From Treponema sp. (GTDB lineage: Bacteria; Spirochaetota; Spirochaetia; Treponematales; Breznakiellaceae), in the NCBI GenBank assembly GCA_031268245.1, contig JAIRXN010000177.1:1-7615 (forward strand): a DNA stretch of 7,615 nt, in the 5' to 3' direction. This document shows, piece after piece, positions 1 through 6,361 of the stretch. The notes beneath the pieces are model-generated. The model worked only from the letters and a program-made list of their open reading frames with translations. It was not told where the DNA came from and ran no database searches. The stretch's first letter is position 1. Each line of letters begins with the position of its first letter. The translations under genes and the position numbers were made by a program.

Positions 1-669
1 GAGCGTTTCCTCGCGGAAGGCGCCGAGATCTGGGGCCTGAGCTCCAGGGAACCTGCCGATCTGGCCGGCCGTATTGCCGGGGCCGGCGGCAAACTCCACT
101 GGATAAGCGCCGATCTGGGCGACATCAATGCTGTCGAAGGGATCATTGAAGCTGTCCAGAAAGAAGCGGGAGGCTTTGACATCCTGATAAACAATGCGGG
201 TGTCACTAGAGACGGCCTCTCGTTCAGGATGAGTATTGCGGATTTTCAGAAGGTACTCGACGTGAATTTAACTTCGGCTTTTATCATCGCAAGAACCGTT
301 GGCCGGGAGATGATACGAAAGCGTTCCGGTTCCATCATCAACATGAGCAGTGTCGTAGGCATCCACGGAAACGGGGGGCAGGCCAACTATGCGGCCAGCA
401 AGGCCGGGCTCATCGGCATCACAAAGAGTCTCGCACGGGAAACGGCAAGCCGGGGTGTGCGGGTAAATGCTCTGGCGCCGGGATTTATCGAAAGCGACAT
501 GACTGCTTCCATGAACGAAGAGGCAAAGGAAAAAATGATGGAGATTGTCCCGCTCAAGAGAAGCGGAAAACCGGAGGACATTGCCTCCGCGGCGCTTTTT
601 CTTGCTTCCGATGATTCTTCCTATATAACAGGACAGGTGCTCTCCGTCGACGGCGGAATGTTTATATGA
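1..669 (+). CDS. fabG: 3-oxoacyl-ACP reductase FabG, 5'-truncated by the window edge
   Basis: This is the NADPH-dependent short-chain dehydrogenase that reduces 3-ketoacyl-ACP to 3-hydroxyacyl-ACP in the FAS II elongation cycle. The frame is open from base 1, so the gene begins upstream; the ATG at 229 is internal. The visible part encodes 222 residues. Compared with E. coli FabG (from memory, about 244 residues), roughly the first 24 residues, including the TGxxxGIG cofactor loop, are missing. Visible SDR signatures, in window residue numbers, are NNAG at 64-67 and the catalytic tetrad N89, S117 (NMSSVVG), Y130 and K134 (YAASK). The blocks GNGGQANYAASKAGLIG and APGFIESDMT are characteristic of FabG rather than of SDRs in general, and the C-terminus GQVLSVDGGMFI is the normal family ending. 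The stop lies 13 bases before fabF, consistent with one operon. The truncation is an artefact of the window, not a broken gene. Confidence 0.95.
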   Translation, partial: ERFLAEGAEIWGLSSREPADLAGRIAGAGGKLHWISADLGDINAVEGIIEAVQKEAGGFDILINNAGVTRDGLSFRMSIADFQKVLDVNLTSAFIIARTVGREMIRKRSGSIINMSSVVGIHGNGGQANYAASKAGLIGITKSLARETASRGVRVNALAPGFIESDMTASMNEEAKEKMMEIVPLKRSGKPEDIASAALFLASDDSSYITGQVLSVDGGMFI

Positions 670-670
670 T

Positions 671-676
671 GAGGAG
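671..676 (+). promoter_or_regulatory. Ribosome binding site deciding the fabF start
   Basis: GAGGAG lies directly after the fabG stop and 6 bases before the ATG at 683. It supports that ATG over the in-frame TTG at 680, which would leave only 3 bases of spacing. Confidence 0.7.
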
Positions 677-682
677 ATTTTG

Positions 683-1954
683 ATGAATAAAAAAGTCGTT
701 GTTACCGGCATGGGACTGATCTCTCCTATAGCTCATTCGGTGGATGAATTTGAAAAAGCCCTCAAAGAGGGCAGAAGCGGGGTAGGCAGAATTACTTCTT
801 TTGATACCGCCGGTTTCGATGTTACCATTGCTGCGGAAGTCAAGGACTTCGATCCCTCCGGGTGGATCGACAAAAAAGATGCACGCAAGATGGCGCGTTT
901 CTCTCAGTTTGCGGCAGCCGCTGCAGCCCAGGCGATGGAGCAGGCAGGATTGCTGTCGCAGGCCGGTGAAGAAGGAAGGCGCCGCATTACAAGCGATCCG
1001 GGGAAGGCGGGCGTCGTTATGGGAAACGGGATCGGCGGCTATGAGATTGTCACTGAATCCTTCCGCAAGCTTTTTGATCAGGGCCCCCGGCGCATGCTGC
1101 CTCTGACAGTACCCATGATGATCGCCAACGAAGCGGCTGCCAATATCAGTATCCTGTACGGGCTCAAAGGCCCTTCATTTACCCAGGTGACCGCCTGCAC
1201 TTCCGGAACCGATGCCCTGGGCCAGGCTCTGGATCTTATCCGCTCGGGCCGCTGCGATGTAGTGATCTCGGGCGGAACCGAAGCCTGTATAGTTCCGTTT
1301 TCAATCGGCGCCTTCCAGATGCTCAAGGCCCTCTCCACCAAACGCTGCGATGAGCCTGAAAAGGCTTCCCGGCCTTTTGATGCGGACCGGGACGGTTTTG
1401 TTATGGGTGAAGGCGCGGGCGTCCTGATCCTCGAAAGTGAAGAACATGCAAAAGAACGGGGCGCAGCGATTCTGTCGGAATTTTCAGGATACGGCGTTAC
1501 TTCCGATGCCTATCACATTACCGCTCCGGATCCTTCCGGGGAAAGCGGCGGCATTACCATTAAAAAAGCCCTTGAAGACGCGGGACTTAAACCGGAAGAC
1601 ATCGGTTACTACAACGCCCACGGTACTTCCACGCAGATCAACGATCCTGCGGAAACAAGAATGATCAAATATGCATTCGGGGATCATGCCAAAAAAATGA
1701 AAATTTCTTCGATAAAGAGCATGACGGGGCACTGCATTGCCGGTTCGGGGGGCATTGAAGCCATCGCCTGTATTCTGGCGATCAGAAAGGGTTTTTATCC
1801 TCCCACCATCAACCTTGATAATCCCGATCCGGAATGTGATCTTGATTATGTTCCCAACAAGGTTCAGTATGGGCAGATAAGAGCCGCCGCTTCCGGGTCC
1901 CTGGGTTTTGGGGGACACAACGGAGTGCTGATCTTCCGCGCCTACGACGCGTAA
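683..1954 (+). CDS. fabF: 3-oxoacyl-ACP synthase II (FabF)
   Basis: FabF condenses acyl-ACP with malonyl-ACP to extend the chain by two carbons, in the cytoplasm. The ATG at 683 is chosen because GAGGAG at 671-676 sits 6 bases upstream and MNKKVVVTGMG matches the family N-terminus; an in-frame TTG at 680 is less likely. The protein is 423 residues, slightly longer than the usual 410-415, with part of the excess near residues 92-107. The Cys-His-His triad of elongating ketosynthases is present: C172 in TACTSG, H313 in AHGTST, and H350 in SMTGH, with the conserved lysine K345. The gatekeeper phenylalanine F409 lies in GFGGHN. The segment before it reads SGSLGFGG where NSFGFGG is usual, a mild divergence. 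The Cys-His-His triad excludes FabH, which has Cys-His-Asn. FabB versus FabF cannot be fully separated by eye, but the GYGVTSDAYHITAP block and the operon position favour FabF. Confidence 0.94.
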   Translation: MNKKVVVTGMGLISPIAHSVDEFEKALKEGRSGVGRITSFDTAGFDVTIAAEVKDFDPSGWIDKKDARKMARFSQFAAAAAAQAMEQAGLLSQAGEEGRRRITSDPGKAGVVMGNGIGGYEIVTESFRKLFDQGPRRMLPLTVPMMIANEAAANISILYGLKGPSFTQVTACTSGTDALGQALDLIRSGRCDVVISGGTEACIVPFSIGAFQMLKALSTKRCDEPEKASRPFDADRDGFVMGEGAGVLILESEEHAKERGAAILSEFSGYGVTSDAYHITAPDPSGESGGITIKKALEDAGLKPEDIGYYNAHGTSTQINDPAETRMIKYAFGDHAKKMKISSIKSMTGHCIAGSGGIEAIACILAIRKGFYPPTINLDNPDPECDLDYVPNKVQYGQIRAAASGSLGFGGHNGVLIFRAYDA

Positions 1955-1965
1955 GGGGGCAGAAC

Positions 1966-2409
1966 ATGAGTGAACATGAGCCGGATTTAATCGAAGAACT
2001 ATTGCCTCACCGTTCGCCTTTCCTGTTTGTAGACGATATTGTTTCCGCAGACAACAGTAAAATTATTGCACGGCATGTGTTTACAGAAAAGGAATTCTTC
2101 TTTTCAGGTCATTTCCCGGAATATCCTGTGGTACCCGGCGTGATTCTTGTGGAAACCATGGCGCAGTCGGGGGGAGCGGGTCTCCGTAAACTCGGCATTC
2201 TCGGTGACGGCGCCCTCTTTTTCCTTGCCACGGTAGACAAGGTAAAGTTCCGCCGCCAGGTGAGGCCGGGAGATGAAGTCCGTTCGGAGATCGAAAATTT
2301 AAGGGTATCCGCACACATGATTAAGCAGTCGGGAAAGGCCTATGTAGGCGGCGAATTGGCTGCGGAGGCCGAATGGATGTGCCTTGTAGGAGAAAACAGT
2401 GATAATTAA
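1966..2409 (+). CDS. fabZ: 3-hydroxyacyl-ACP dehydratase FabZ
   Basis: FabZ removes water from 3-hydroxyacyl-ACP to give trans-2-enoyl-ACP, the substrate of the enoyl reductase encoded next. It is a single hot-dog-fold protein of 147 residues, normal for FabZ (about 140-150). The N-terminal signature LPHRSPFLFVD spans residues 13-23. The active site shows in SGHFPEYPVVPGVILVETMAQ, read here as two parts: catalytic His49 in GHFPEYPVVPGV and Glu63 in LVETMAQ. These numbers equal those I recall for Pseudomonas aeruginosa FabZ. The Glu, where FabA has an Asp, argues for FabZ, so unsaturated-fatty-acid isomerase activity is not expected from sequence. A purine-rich AAGGGGG at 1953-1959 gives a ribosome binding site 6 bases before the ATG. 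The gene starts 11 bases after fabF, and its last 11 bases overlap the start of fabV. Confidence 0.95.
   Translation: MSEHEPDLIEELLPHRSPFLFVDDIVSADNSKIIARHVFTEKEFFFSGHFPEYPVVPGVILVETMAQSGGAGLRKLGILGDGALFFLATVDKVKFRRQVRPGDEVRSEIENLRVSAHMIKQSGKAYVGGELAAEAEWMCLVGENSDN
2387..2393 (+). promoter_or_regulatory. Ribosome binding site inside fabZ for the fabV GTG start
   Basis: TAGGAGA lies within the last codons of fabZ, 5 bases before the GTG at 2399. It supports a fabV start that overlaps the fabZ stop by 11 bases and therefore likely translational coupling between dehydratase and reductase. Confidence 0.6.
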
Positions 2410-3652
2410 GCCCATGGTTCGCAACAATATCTGTATCAACAGCCACCCCGCAGGATGCGCGGCATCGGTGCGGAAACAGATTGCCTATGCGGCAAAGGTA
2501 CTGGCCGGAGGAAAGCCGGCCGCAGAAGCCTCCGCTCCGGGGCTGCCGAAACTGGCGCTGATCCTGGGCTGTTCCACGGGCTACGGACTTGCAAGCAGAA
2601 TCGCCGCAGCCTTTGGTTACGGAGCCGTTACGGTCGGAGTTTCCTTTGAGAAACCCGCCACGGACAGCAAGCCCGGTACACCCGGTTACTATAACAACCT
2701 CTGTTTCGACAGGGATGCCGCCGGGGCAGGACTGGTATCAAAAACTCTGGACGGGGATGCCTTCTCCGGTAAAATGAAGGATCTGGTCATCGCCGCCATA
2801 AAAGAGGCGGCTGCGGAGGCGGGTATTCCCGCCCAGGCGGATCTCGTGATCTACTCCCTGGCTTCCCCGGTGAGAACAGATCCCAAAACAGGAATCATGC
2901 ACAGATCGGTAATCAAGCCCATCGGGAAAAGGTATTCGGGCAAAACCATCGACATGATGACTGCGAATATTATTGAATCTGCCGCAGAACCTGCCACGGA
3001 GGGAGAAATTGCCGATACCGTCAAGGTGATGGGCGGGGAAGACTGGGAACTCTGGATTGAGGCCCTGGACAAGGCAGGGGCGCTGGCCCCCGCGGCGAGA
3101 ACCCTTGCCTATACCTATATCGGCCCCGAACTCTCCTGGGAAATCTACAAAAACGGCGCCATAGGCAGGGCAAAGGAAGATCTGGAACGGGCCGGGAAGG
3201 AGATCAACAGATCCTTTGCTTCAGGCGGAAATTCAAAACGCCGGGCATGGATCTCGGTGAACAAGGCTCTGGTTACCAGGGCCAGTGCGGTAATTCCCAT
3301 CATACCCTTCTATGTTTCATGCCTGTTCAGGGTGATGAAAGAGCAGGGGTTGCACGAAGGCTGCATCGAACAGATTGTCAGGCTTTATAGAGACAGGCTC
3401 TACTCTGCCGAAGGAAGGGAAAATCCCGATAATGTTCCTGTTGACAGTGAAAACCGCATCCGTATTGACGACTGGGAGATGCGGAAGGACATACAGGAGG
3501 CCGTGCGTAAGAGAATGGCAGAAACCACTAAAGAGAACGTCCTTGAGTTAACCGACATTGAAGGTTTTAAGCATGATTTTCTGGAAGCCCACGGTTTTGA
3601 CGTAGAGGGCGTTGACTATGATGCGGACATAAACCCTGCGGGGAACGAATGA
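2399..3652 (+). CDS. fabV: trans-2-enoyl-ACP/CoA reductase, FabV/Ter family
   Basis: This NADH-dependent reductase saturates the 2,3 double bond of enoyl-ACP, the last step of each elongation cycle; Ter members act on crotonyl-CoA. The GTG at 2399 is chosen because MIIKPMVRNNICINSHPAGC matches the start of Treponema denticola Ter as I recall it, and TAGGAGA at 2387-2393 lies 5 bases upstream. The 417-residue length is typical, since FabV/Ter proteins (about 400) are much longer than FabI. Visible elements are the nucleotide-binding loop GCSTGYGLASR (57-67), the VSFEKP block with E84, SLASPVRTDP (153-162), KVMGGEDWE, and the FabV catalytic pattern Tyr-x8-Lys as Y250 and K259, preceded by Y240 in YTYIGPE. 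The substrate loop region LVTRASAVIP is at 291-300. Relative to T. denticola Ter, about five residues are inserted near 339-345. The position between fabZ and acc genes argues for a FabV role in fatty-acid synthesis, but Ter activity cannot be excluded. Confidence 0.95.
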   Translation: MIIKPMVRNNICINSHPAGCAASVRKQIAYAAKVLAGGKPAAEASAPGLPKLALILGCSTGYGLASRIAAAFGYGAVTVGVSFEKPATDSKPGTPGYYNNLCFDRDAAGAGLVSKTLDGDAFSGKMKDLVIAAIKEAAAEAGIPAQADLVIYSLASPVRTDPKTGIMHRSVIKPIGKRYSGKTIDMMTANIIESAAEPATEGEIADTVKVMGGEDWELWIEALDKAGALAPAARTLAYTYIGPELSWEIYKNGAIGRAKEDLERAGKEINRSFASGGNSKRRAWISVNKALVTRASAVIPIIPFYVSCLFRVMKEQGLHEGCIEQIVRLYRDRLYSAEGRENPDNVPVDSENRIRIDDWEMRKDIQEAVRKRMAETTKENVLELTDIEGFKHDFLEAHGFDVEGVDYDADINPAGNE

Positions 3653-3654
3653 AA

Positions 3655-3687
3655 TCTGTCCGTAAAGTAACCGGCTTTATGGACAGA
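3655..3687 (+). repeat. 13-bp imperfect inverted repeat (stem-loop) between fabV and accB
   Basis: The arms are TCTGTCCGTAAAG at 3655-3667 and CTTTATGGACAGA at 3675-3687, separated by the 7-base loop TAACCGG. All 13 positions can pair in RNA, with one G-U wobble where the second arm has T instead of C. The element starts 3 bases after the fabV stop and ends 11 bases before the accB ribosome binding site. No run of T follows, so it is not a standard intrinsic terminator. It could stabilise or mark a processing end between the fab and acc halves of the transcript, or act in DNA as an operator. Its function is inferred only from position and symmetry. Confidence 0.6.
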
Positions 3688-3698
3688 CCTGGATAGCA

Positions 3699-3704
3699 GA
3701 GGAA
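3699..3704 (+). promoter_or_regulatory. Ribosome binding site of accB
   Basis: GAGGAA lies 6 bases before the ATG at 3711 and 11 bases after the end of the inverted repeat. The spacing supports the chosen accB start and shows that the hairpin leaves this site free. Confidence 0.6.
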
Positions 3705-3710
3705 CTGTAT

Positions 3711-4199
3711 ATGAATGATAAAGTTATACTTTCTTTGATGGAGAAGCTTGATAATTCTTCCATTGCCGAACTTGTTTTTAGTGATGAAACATCCCGCCTC
3801 ATACTGCGGAAGGAAGCGGCTTTTGCCAAAAGCGGCCCGGTTCTTCCCGCGGCCGGCCCCGTTACATACACTGCAGCCGGAACCGCCGAAGCGAATGCTC
3901 CGGTACCGGTGCATCTTGGTCTGCCGGCGGCTCCCGAGGTAATGGAGGCCGTTCCGGGAGGAGAAATTATCACCAGTCCTATTGTCGCTACCTTCTATGC
4001 CGCAGCCGGCCCCGATTCACCTCCCTTCGTCAAGCCGGGAACCAGGGTAAAGGCCGGCGACAGTCTCTGCATTCTTGAGGCAATGAAGATGATGAATCAC
4101 CTGGAAGCCGAATTTGACTGCGAGATACTTTCGGTAAAGGCTGCCGGCGGAGATCTGGTTGAATACGGCCAGGCTCTCTTTGAGGTAAAACGGCTCTAG
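3711..4199 (+). CDS. accB: Biotin carboxyl carrier protein of acetyl-CoA carboxylase (AccB)
   Basis: AccB carries the covalently bound biotin that moves the carboxyl group from the biotin carboxylase AccC to the carboxyltransferase AccD/AccA. The 162-residue protein has the three expected parts: an N-terminal helical segment (about 1-36, similar in pattern to the E. coli start that docks on AccC), a flexible Ala/Pro/Gly-rich linker (about 37-85), and a C-terminal biotinyl domain (about 86-162). The biotinylation motif EAMKM is at 123-127, with K126 as the modified lysine. Before it, TFYAAAGPDSPPFVKPG has the look of the thumb loop that distinguishes bacterial AccB from other biotinyl domains. 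The ATG at 3711 is supported by GAGGAA at 3699-3704. The gene follows a 58-base gap after fabV and ends one base before accC. Modification would need a biotin ligase encoded elsewhere. Confidence 0.95.
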   Translation: MNDKVILSLMEKLDNSSIAELVFSDETSRLILRKEAAFAKSGPVLPAAGPVTYTAAGTAEANAPVPVHLGLPAAPEVMEAVPGGEIITSPIVATFYAAAGPDSPPFVKPGTRVKAGDSLCILEAMKMMNHLEAEFDCEILSVKAAGGDLVEYGQALFEVKRL

Positions 4200-4200
4200 C

Positions 4201-5565
4201 GTGAAAAAGCCCGCTCATCTCAAGCGCCTTCTGATTGCCAACCGTGGTGAAATCGCCGTAAGGATAATACGGGCCTGCCATGAAATGGGAATAGAGGCGG
4301 TGGCGGTTTATTCAACTGCGGACAAAGACAGTCTCCATGTCAGGCTTGCCGATAAGGCAATCTGTATCGGGCCGCCCCCTTCCGCCAAAAGTTACCTTGA
4401 CCGCAGCAACCTTGTCATGGCGGCCATTAACAGCGAATGTGAGGCGATTCACCCCGGCGCCGGTTTTCTTTCGGAAAGCGCCTCCTTCGCAAAATTTGTC
4501 CGGGACAGGGGGCTTATCTTCATCGGCCCCGATCCTGAAGTGATAGAACTCCTGGGCGACAAGGTTATTGCCAGGGATACGGCCCGGCGTTTCGCCCTTC
4601 CCGTTACACCCGGCACCAAAGAAGCTGTCGATGATCCGCACAAGGCCCTTGAAGCGGTACGGGAAATCGGTTTGCCGGTGATTATCAAGGCTGCCGCCGG
4701 GGGAGGCGGAAAGGGTATGCGGATTGTCCGCAGGGAAGAAGATCTCGCGGAAAATCTTTCCATCGCAGGCCGGGAGGCGGAGGCAAATTTTGCGGACGGC
4801 AGGGTCTTTATTGAACGTTATCTGGAAAATCCCCGGCATGTAGAATTGCAGATCATCGCCGACGGCAGCGGGACTGTGGCGGTTCTGGGCGAACGGGACT
4901 GTACGGTTCAAAAACATCATCAGAAACTTATTGAAGAAAGCCCCTCCCCCGCAGTAGACGATGACATGCGGCGGCGGATGTCCGAAGGCGCTTCGGCCAT
5001 GTTCCGGGAGCTTAAATACAGGGGAGCCGGTACTATTGAATTTCTCGCGGAAAAAAGCGAATTTTATTTTATGGAAGTAAATGCACGGGTTCAGGTGGAG
5101 CATCCGGTAAGCGAGTTTGTTTCCGGCGTGGACATTATCCGCCAGCAGATACTGGCGTGCAGCGAAGGGAAAATAGACAAGGAGCTTGAAGAGTTCGACG
5201 CAAAAAACAACGGGAAAAATTTAAGGGGACATGCCATCGAATGCAGGATCAATGCGCTCAGTCCCGGTAAAATCAGCCGTCTTGAAATTCCCGGCGGGCC
5301 GGGAGTGCGTTTTGACTCCTTCATCTATCAGGGCTGTACTGTTCCGCCGCACTACGATTCCATGGTGGCAAAGCTTATCGTGCACAATACAGACCGTGAA
5401 GCTGCCATTGCCCGCATGATACGGGCGCTGAATGAACTTTGTATAGAAGGGATCAAGACAAATATCAATCAACAGAGATGGGTAATGCGGAGTGATGTTT
5501 TCAAATCAGGCGATTTTGCCACATCCTGGTATGAAACCATAGCCAAGGAGGCCGAATATGAATAG
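4201..5565 (+). CDS. accC: Biotin carboxylase subunit of acetyl-CoA carboxylase (AccC)
   Basis: AccC uses ATP and bicarbonate to carboxylate biotin on AccB. The 454-residue ATP-grasp protein is close to the family's usual 445-455. The domain order is normal: N-terminal LLIANRGEIAVRII (10-23), ATP-binding K121 (LGDK) and K163, glycine loop AAAGGGGKGM (164-173), H213 in RHVELQI, K242 in HHQK, metal ligands E280 and E292 (FMEVNARVQVEHP), N294 and R296, then R349 in GHAIECRI, the expected counterpart of E. coli R338. After this arginine about seven residues of the usual EDP..F.P loop are missing, while the segment just before it (about 324-341) is roughly six residues longer than in E. coli. The GTG at 4201 is the only reasonable start before the conserved block. 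No good Shine-Dalgarno lies at the proper distance, so translation probably depends on coupling to accB, one base upstream. Pyruvate or propionyl-CoA carboxylase subunits are less likely, because accBDA surround it. Confidence 0.94.
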   Translation: MKKPAHLKRLLIANRGEIAVRIIRACHEMGIEAVAVYSTADKDSLHVRLADKAICIGPPPSAKSYLDRSNLVMAAINSECEAIHPGAGFLSESASFAKFVRDRGLIFIGPDPEVIELLGDKVIARDTARRFALPVTPGTKEAVDDPHKALEAVREIGLPVIIKAAAGGGGKGMRIVRREEDLAENLSIAGREAEANFADGRVFIERYLENPRHVELQIIADGSGTVAVLGERDCTVQKHHQKLIEESPSPAVDDDMRRRMSEGASAMFRELKYRGAGTIEFLAEKSEFYFMEVNARVQVEHPVSEFVSGVDIIRQQILACSEGKIDKELEEFDAKNNGKNLRGHAIECRINALSPGKISRLEIPGGPGVRFDSFIYQGCTVPPHYDSMVAKLIVHNTDREAAIARMIRALNELCIEGIKTNINQQRWVMRSDVFKSGDFATSWYETIAKEAEYE

Positions 5566-6361
5566 TGAAAAAACCGAAGTTTCACCATCAGAGGCAAATG
5601 ACTGCCCGCTCTGCGGCGCCCGGCATTCCCGGAAGGATATTGACGCCGCATTAAAAACCTGTCCATCCTGCGGCTGCCATTACCGCATGGAACCCAATGA
5701 ACGGCTGCTCTATCTTCCCGATCCGGGAAGTTTTGAAGAGTTCTCCGCCGGCATGAGTTCCATTAATCCCATTGATCTTGCAGGTTATGAAGAAAAACTT
5801 TCCGAAGCGGCGGTGAAGGCCCAGATGAAGGATGCGGTGATCACGGGAACCTGCAGCATTGAAGGGCGGCCTGCAATTCTGGCTCTCATGTCCTTCAAAT
5901 TCATGGGCGGCTCAATGGGTTCAGTTGTGGGCGAAAAGGTCTGCAGGGCCATGCTCATGGGAATAGACAGGAAACTTCCCGTGATCATTTATACTACCTC
6001 AGGCGGCGCCAGGATGCAGGAGGGAATTTTTTCACTTTTGCAGATGGCTAAAACATCAAGCGCCGCGGCGGAACTGGACAAGGCCGGTATTCCATTTTTC
6101 ATCGTGCTCTGCGATCCCACCACCGGCGGCGTAACCGCCTCTTTTGCCATGCTGGCGGACATCACCATTGCGGAACCAGGCGCTCTTATCGGTTTTGCGG
6201 GTCCCAGAGTCATTGAAGGCACCATCCGTCAAACCCTGCCGGAAGGTTTTCAGCGGGCCGAGTTCCAGAGGGACAAAGGCTTTGTGGATCTTGTCGTTAC
6301 GCGTCAGGATCAGAAAAAAATTCTTGCCCGCCTTATTGATCTGCACCGGGAGTATACATGA
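5558..6361 (+). CDS. accD: Acetyl-CoA carboxylase carboxyltransferase subunit beta (AccD)
   Basis: AccD forms, with AccA, the carboxyltransferase that moves the carboxyl group from biotin to acetyl-CoA, giving malonyl-CoA. The N-terminus carries the four-cysteine zinc ribbon typical of bacterial AccD: C16 and C19, a 15-residue gap, then C35 and C38. The crotonase-type domain follows, with FMGGSMGSVVGEK (115-127), TTSGGARMQEG (146-156) and DPTTGGVTASFAMLAD (186-201); the glycine pairs 149-150 and 190-191 are the expected oxyanion-hole elements. IGFAGPRVIE (211-220) is also characteristic. At 267 residues it is shorter than E. coli AccD (about 304) and ends soon after the domain, as in many Firmicutes proteins. 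AAGGAG at 5545-5550 lies 7 bases before the ATG. The gene overlaps the accC end by 8 bases and the accA start by 4, which fits coupled, balanced synthesis of the two carboxyltransferase subunits. Confidence 0.95.
   Translation: MNSEKTEVSPSEANDCPLCGARHSRKDIDAALKTCPSCGCHYRMEPNERLLYLPDPGSFEEFSAGMSSINPIDLAGYEEKLSEAAVKAQMKDAVITGTCSIEGRPAILALMSFKFMGGSMGSVVGEKVCRAMLMGIDRKLPVIIYTTSGGARMQEGIFSLLQMAKTSSAAAELDKAGIPFFIVLCDPTTGGVTASFAMLADITIAEPGALIGFAGPRVIEGTIRQTLPEGFQRAEFQRDKGFVDLVVTRQDQKKILARLIDLHREYT

Noticed and set aside
229..669. Treating fabG as a short gene starting at the ATG at 229
   Set aside because: The same frame is open upstream to base 1 and encodes conserved FabG sequence, including the NNAG motif, so 229 is internal.
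268..711. 147-codon minus-strand frame across fabG and the fabF start
   Set aside because: It is antisense to conserved FabG sequence and has no recognisable domain; the codon pattern is explained by the plus-strand gene.
3655..3687. Reading the fabV-accB hairpin as an intrinsic terminator or a FapR-type operator
   Set aside because: No T-run follows the stem, and the arms do not resemble the FapR consensus as I remember it. Only the symmetry is supported.
4312..5103. 263-codon open frame on the minus strand inside accC
   Set aside because: It is fully antisense to a well-conserved biotin carboxylase, shows no recognisable motif, is rich in residues expected from reverse-reading codons, and has no convincing start signal. 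It is a shadow frame.
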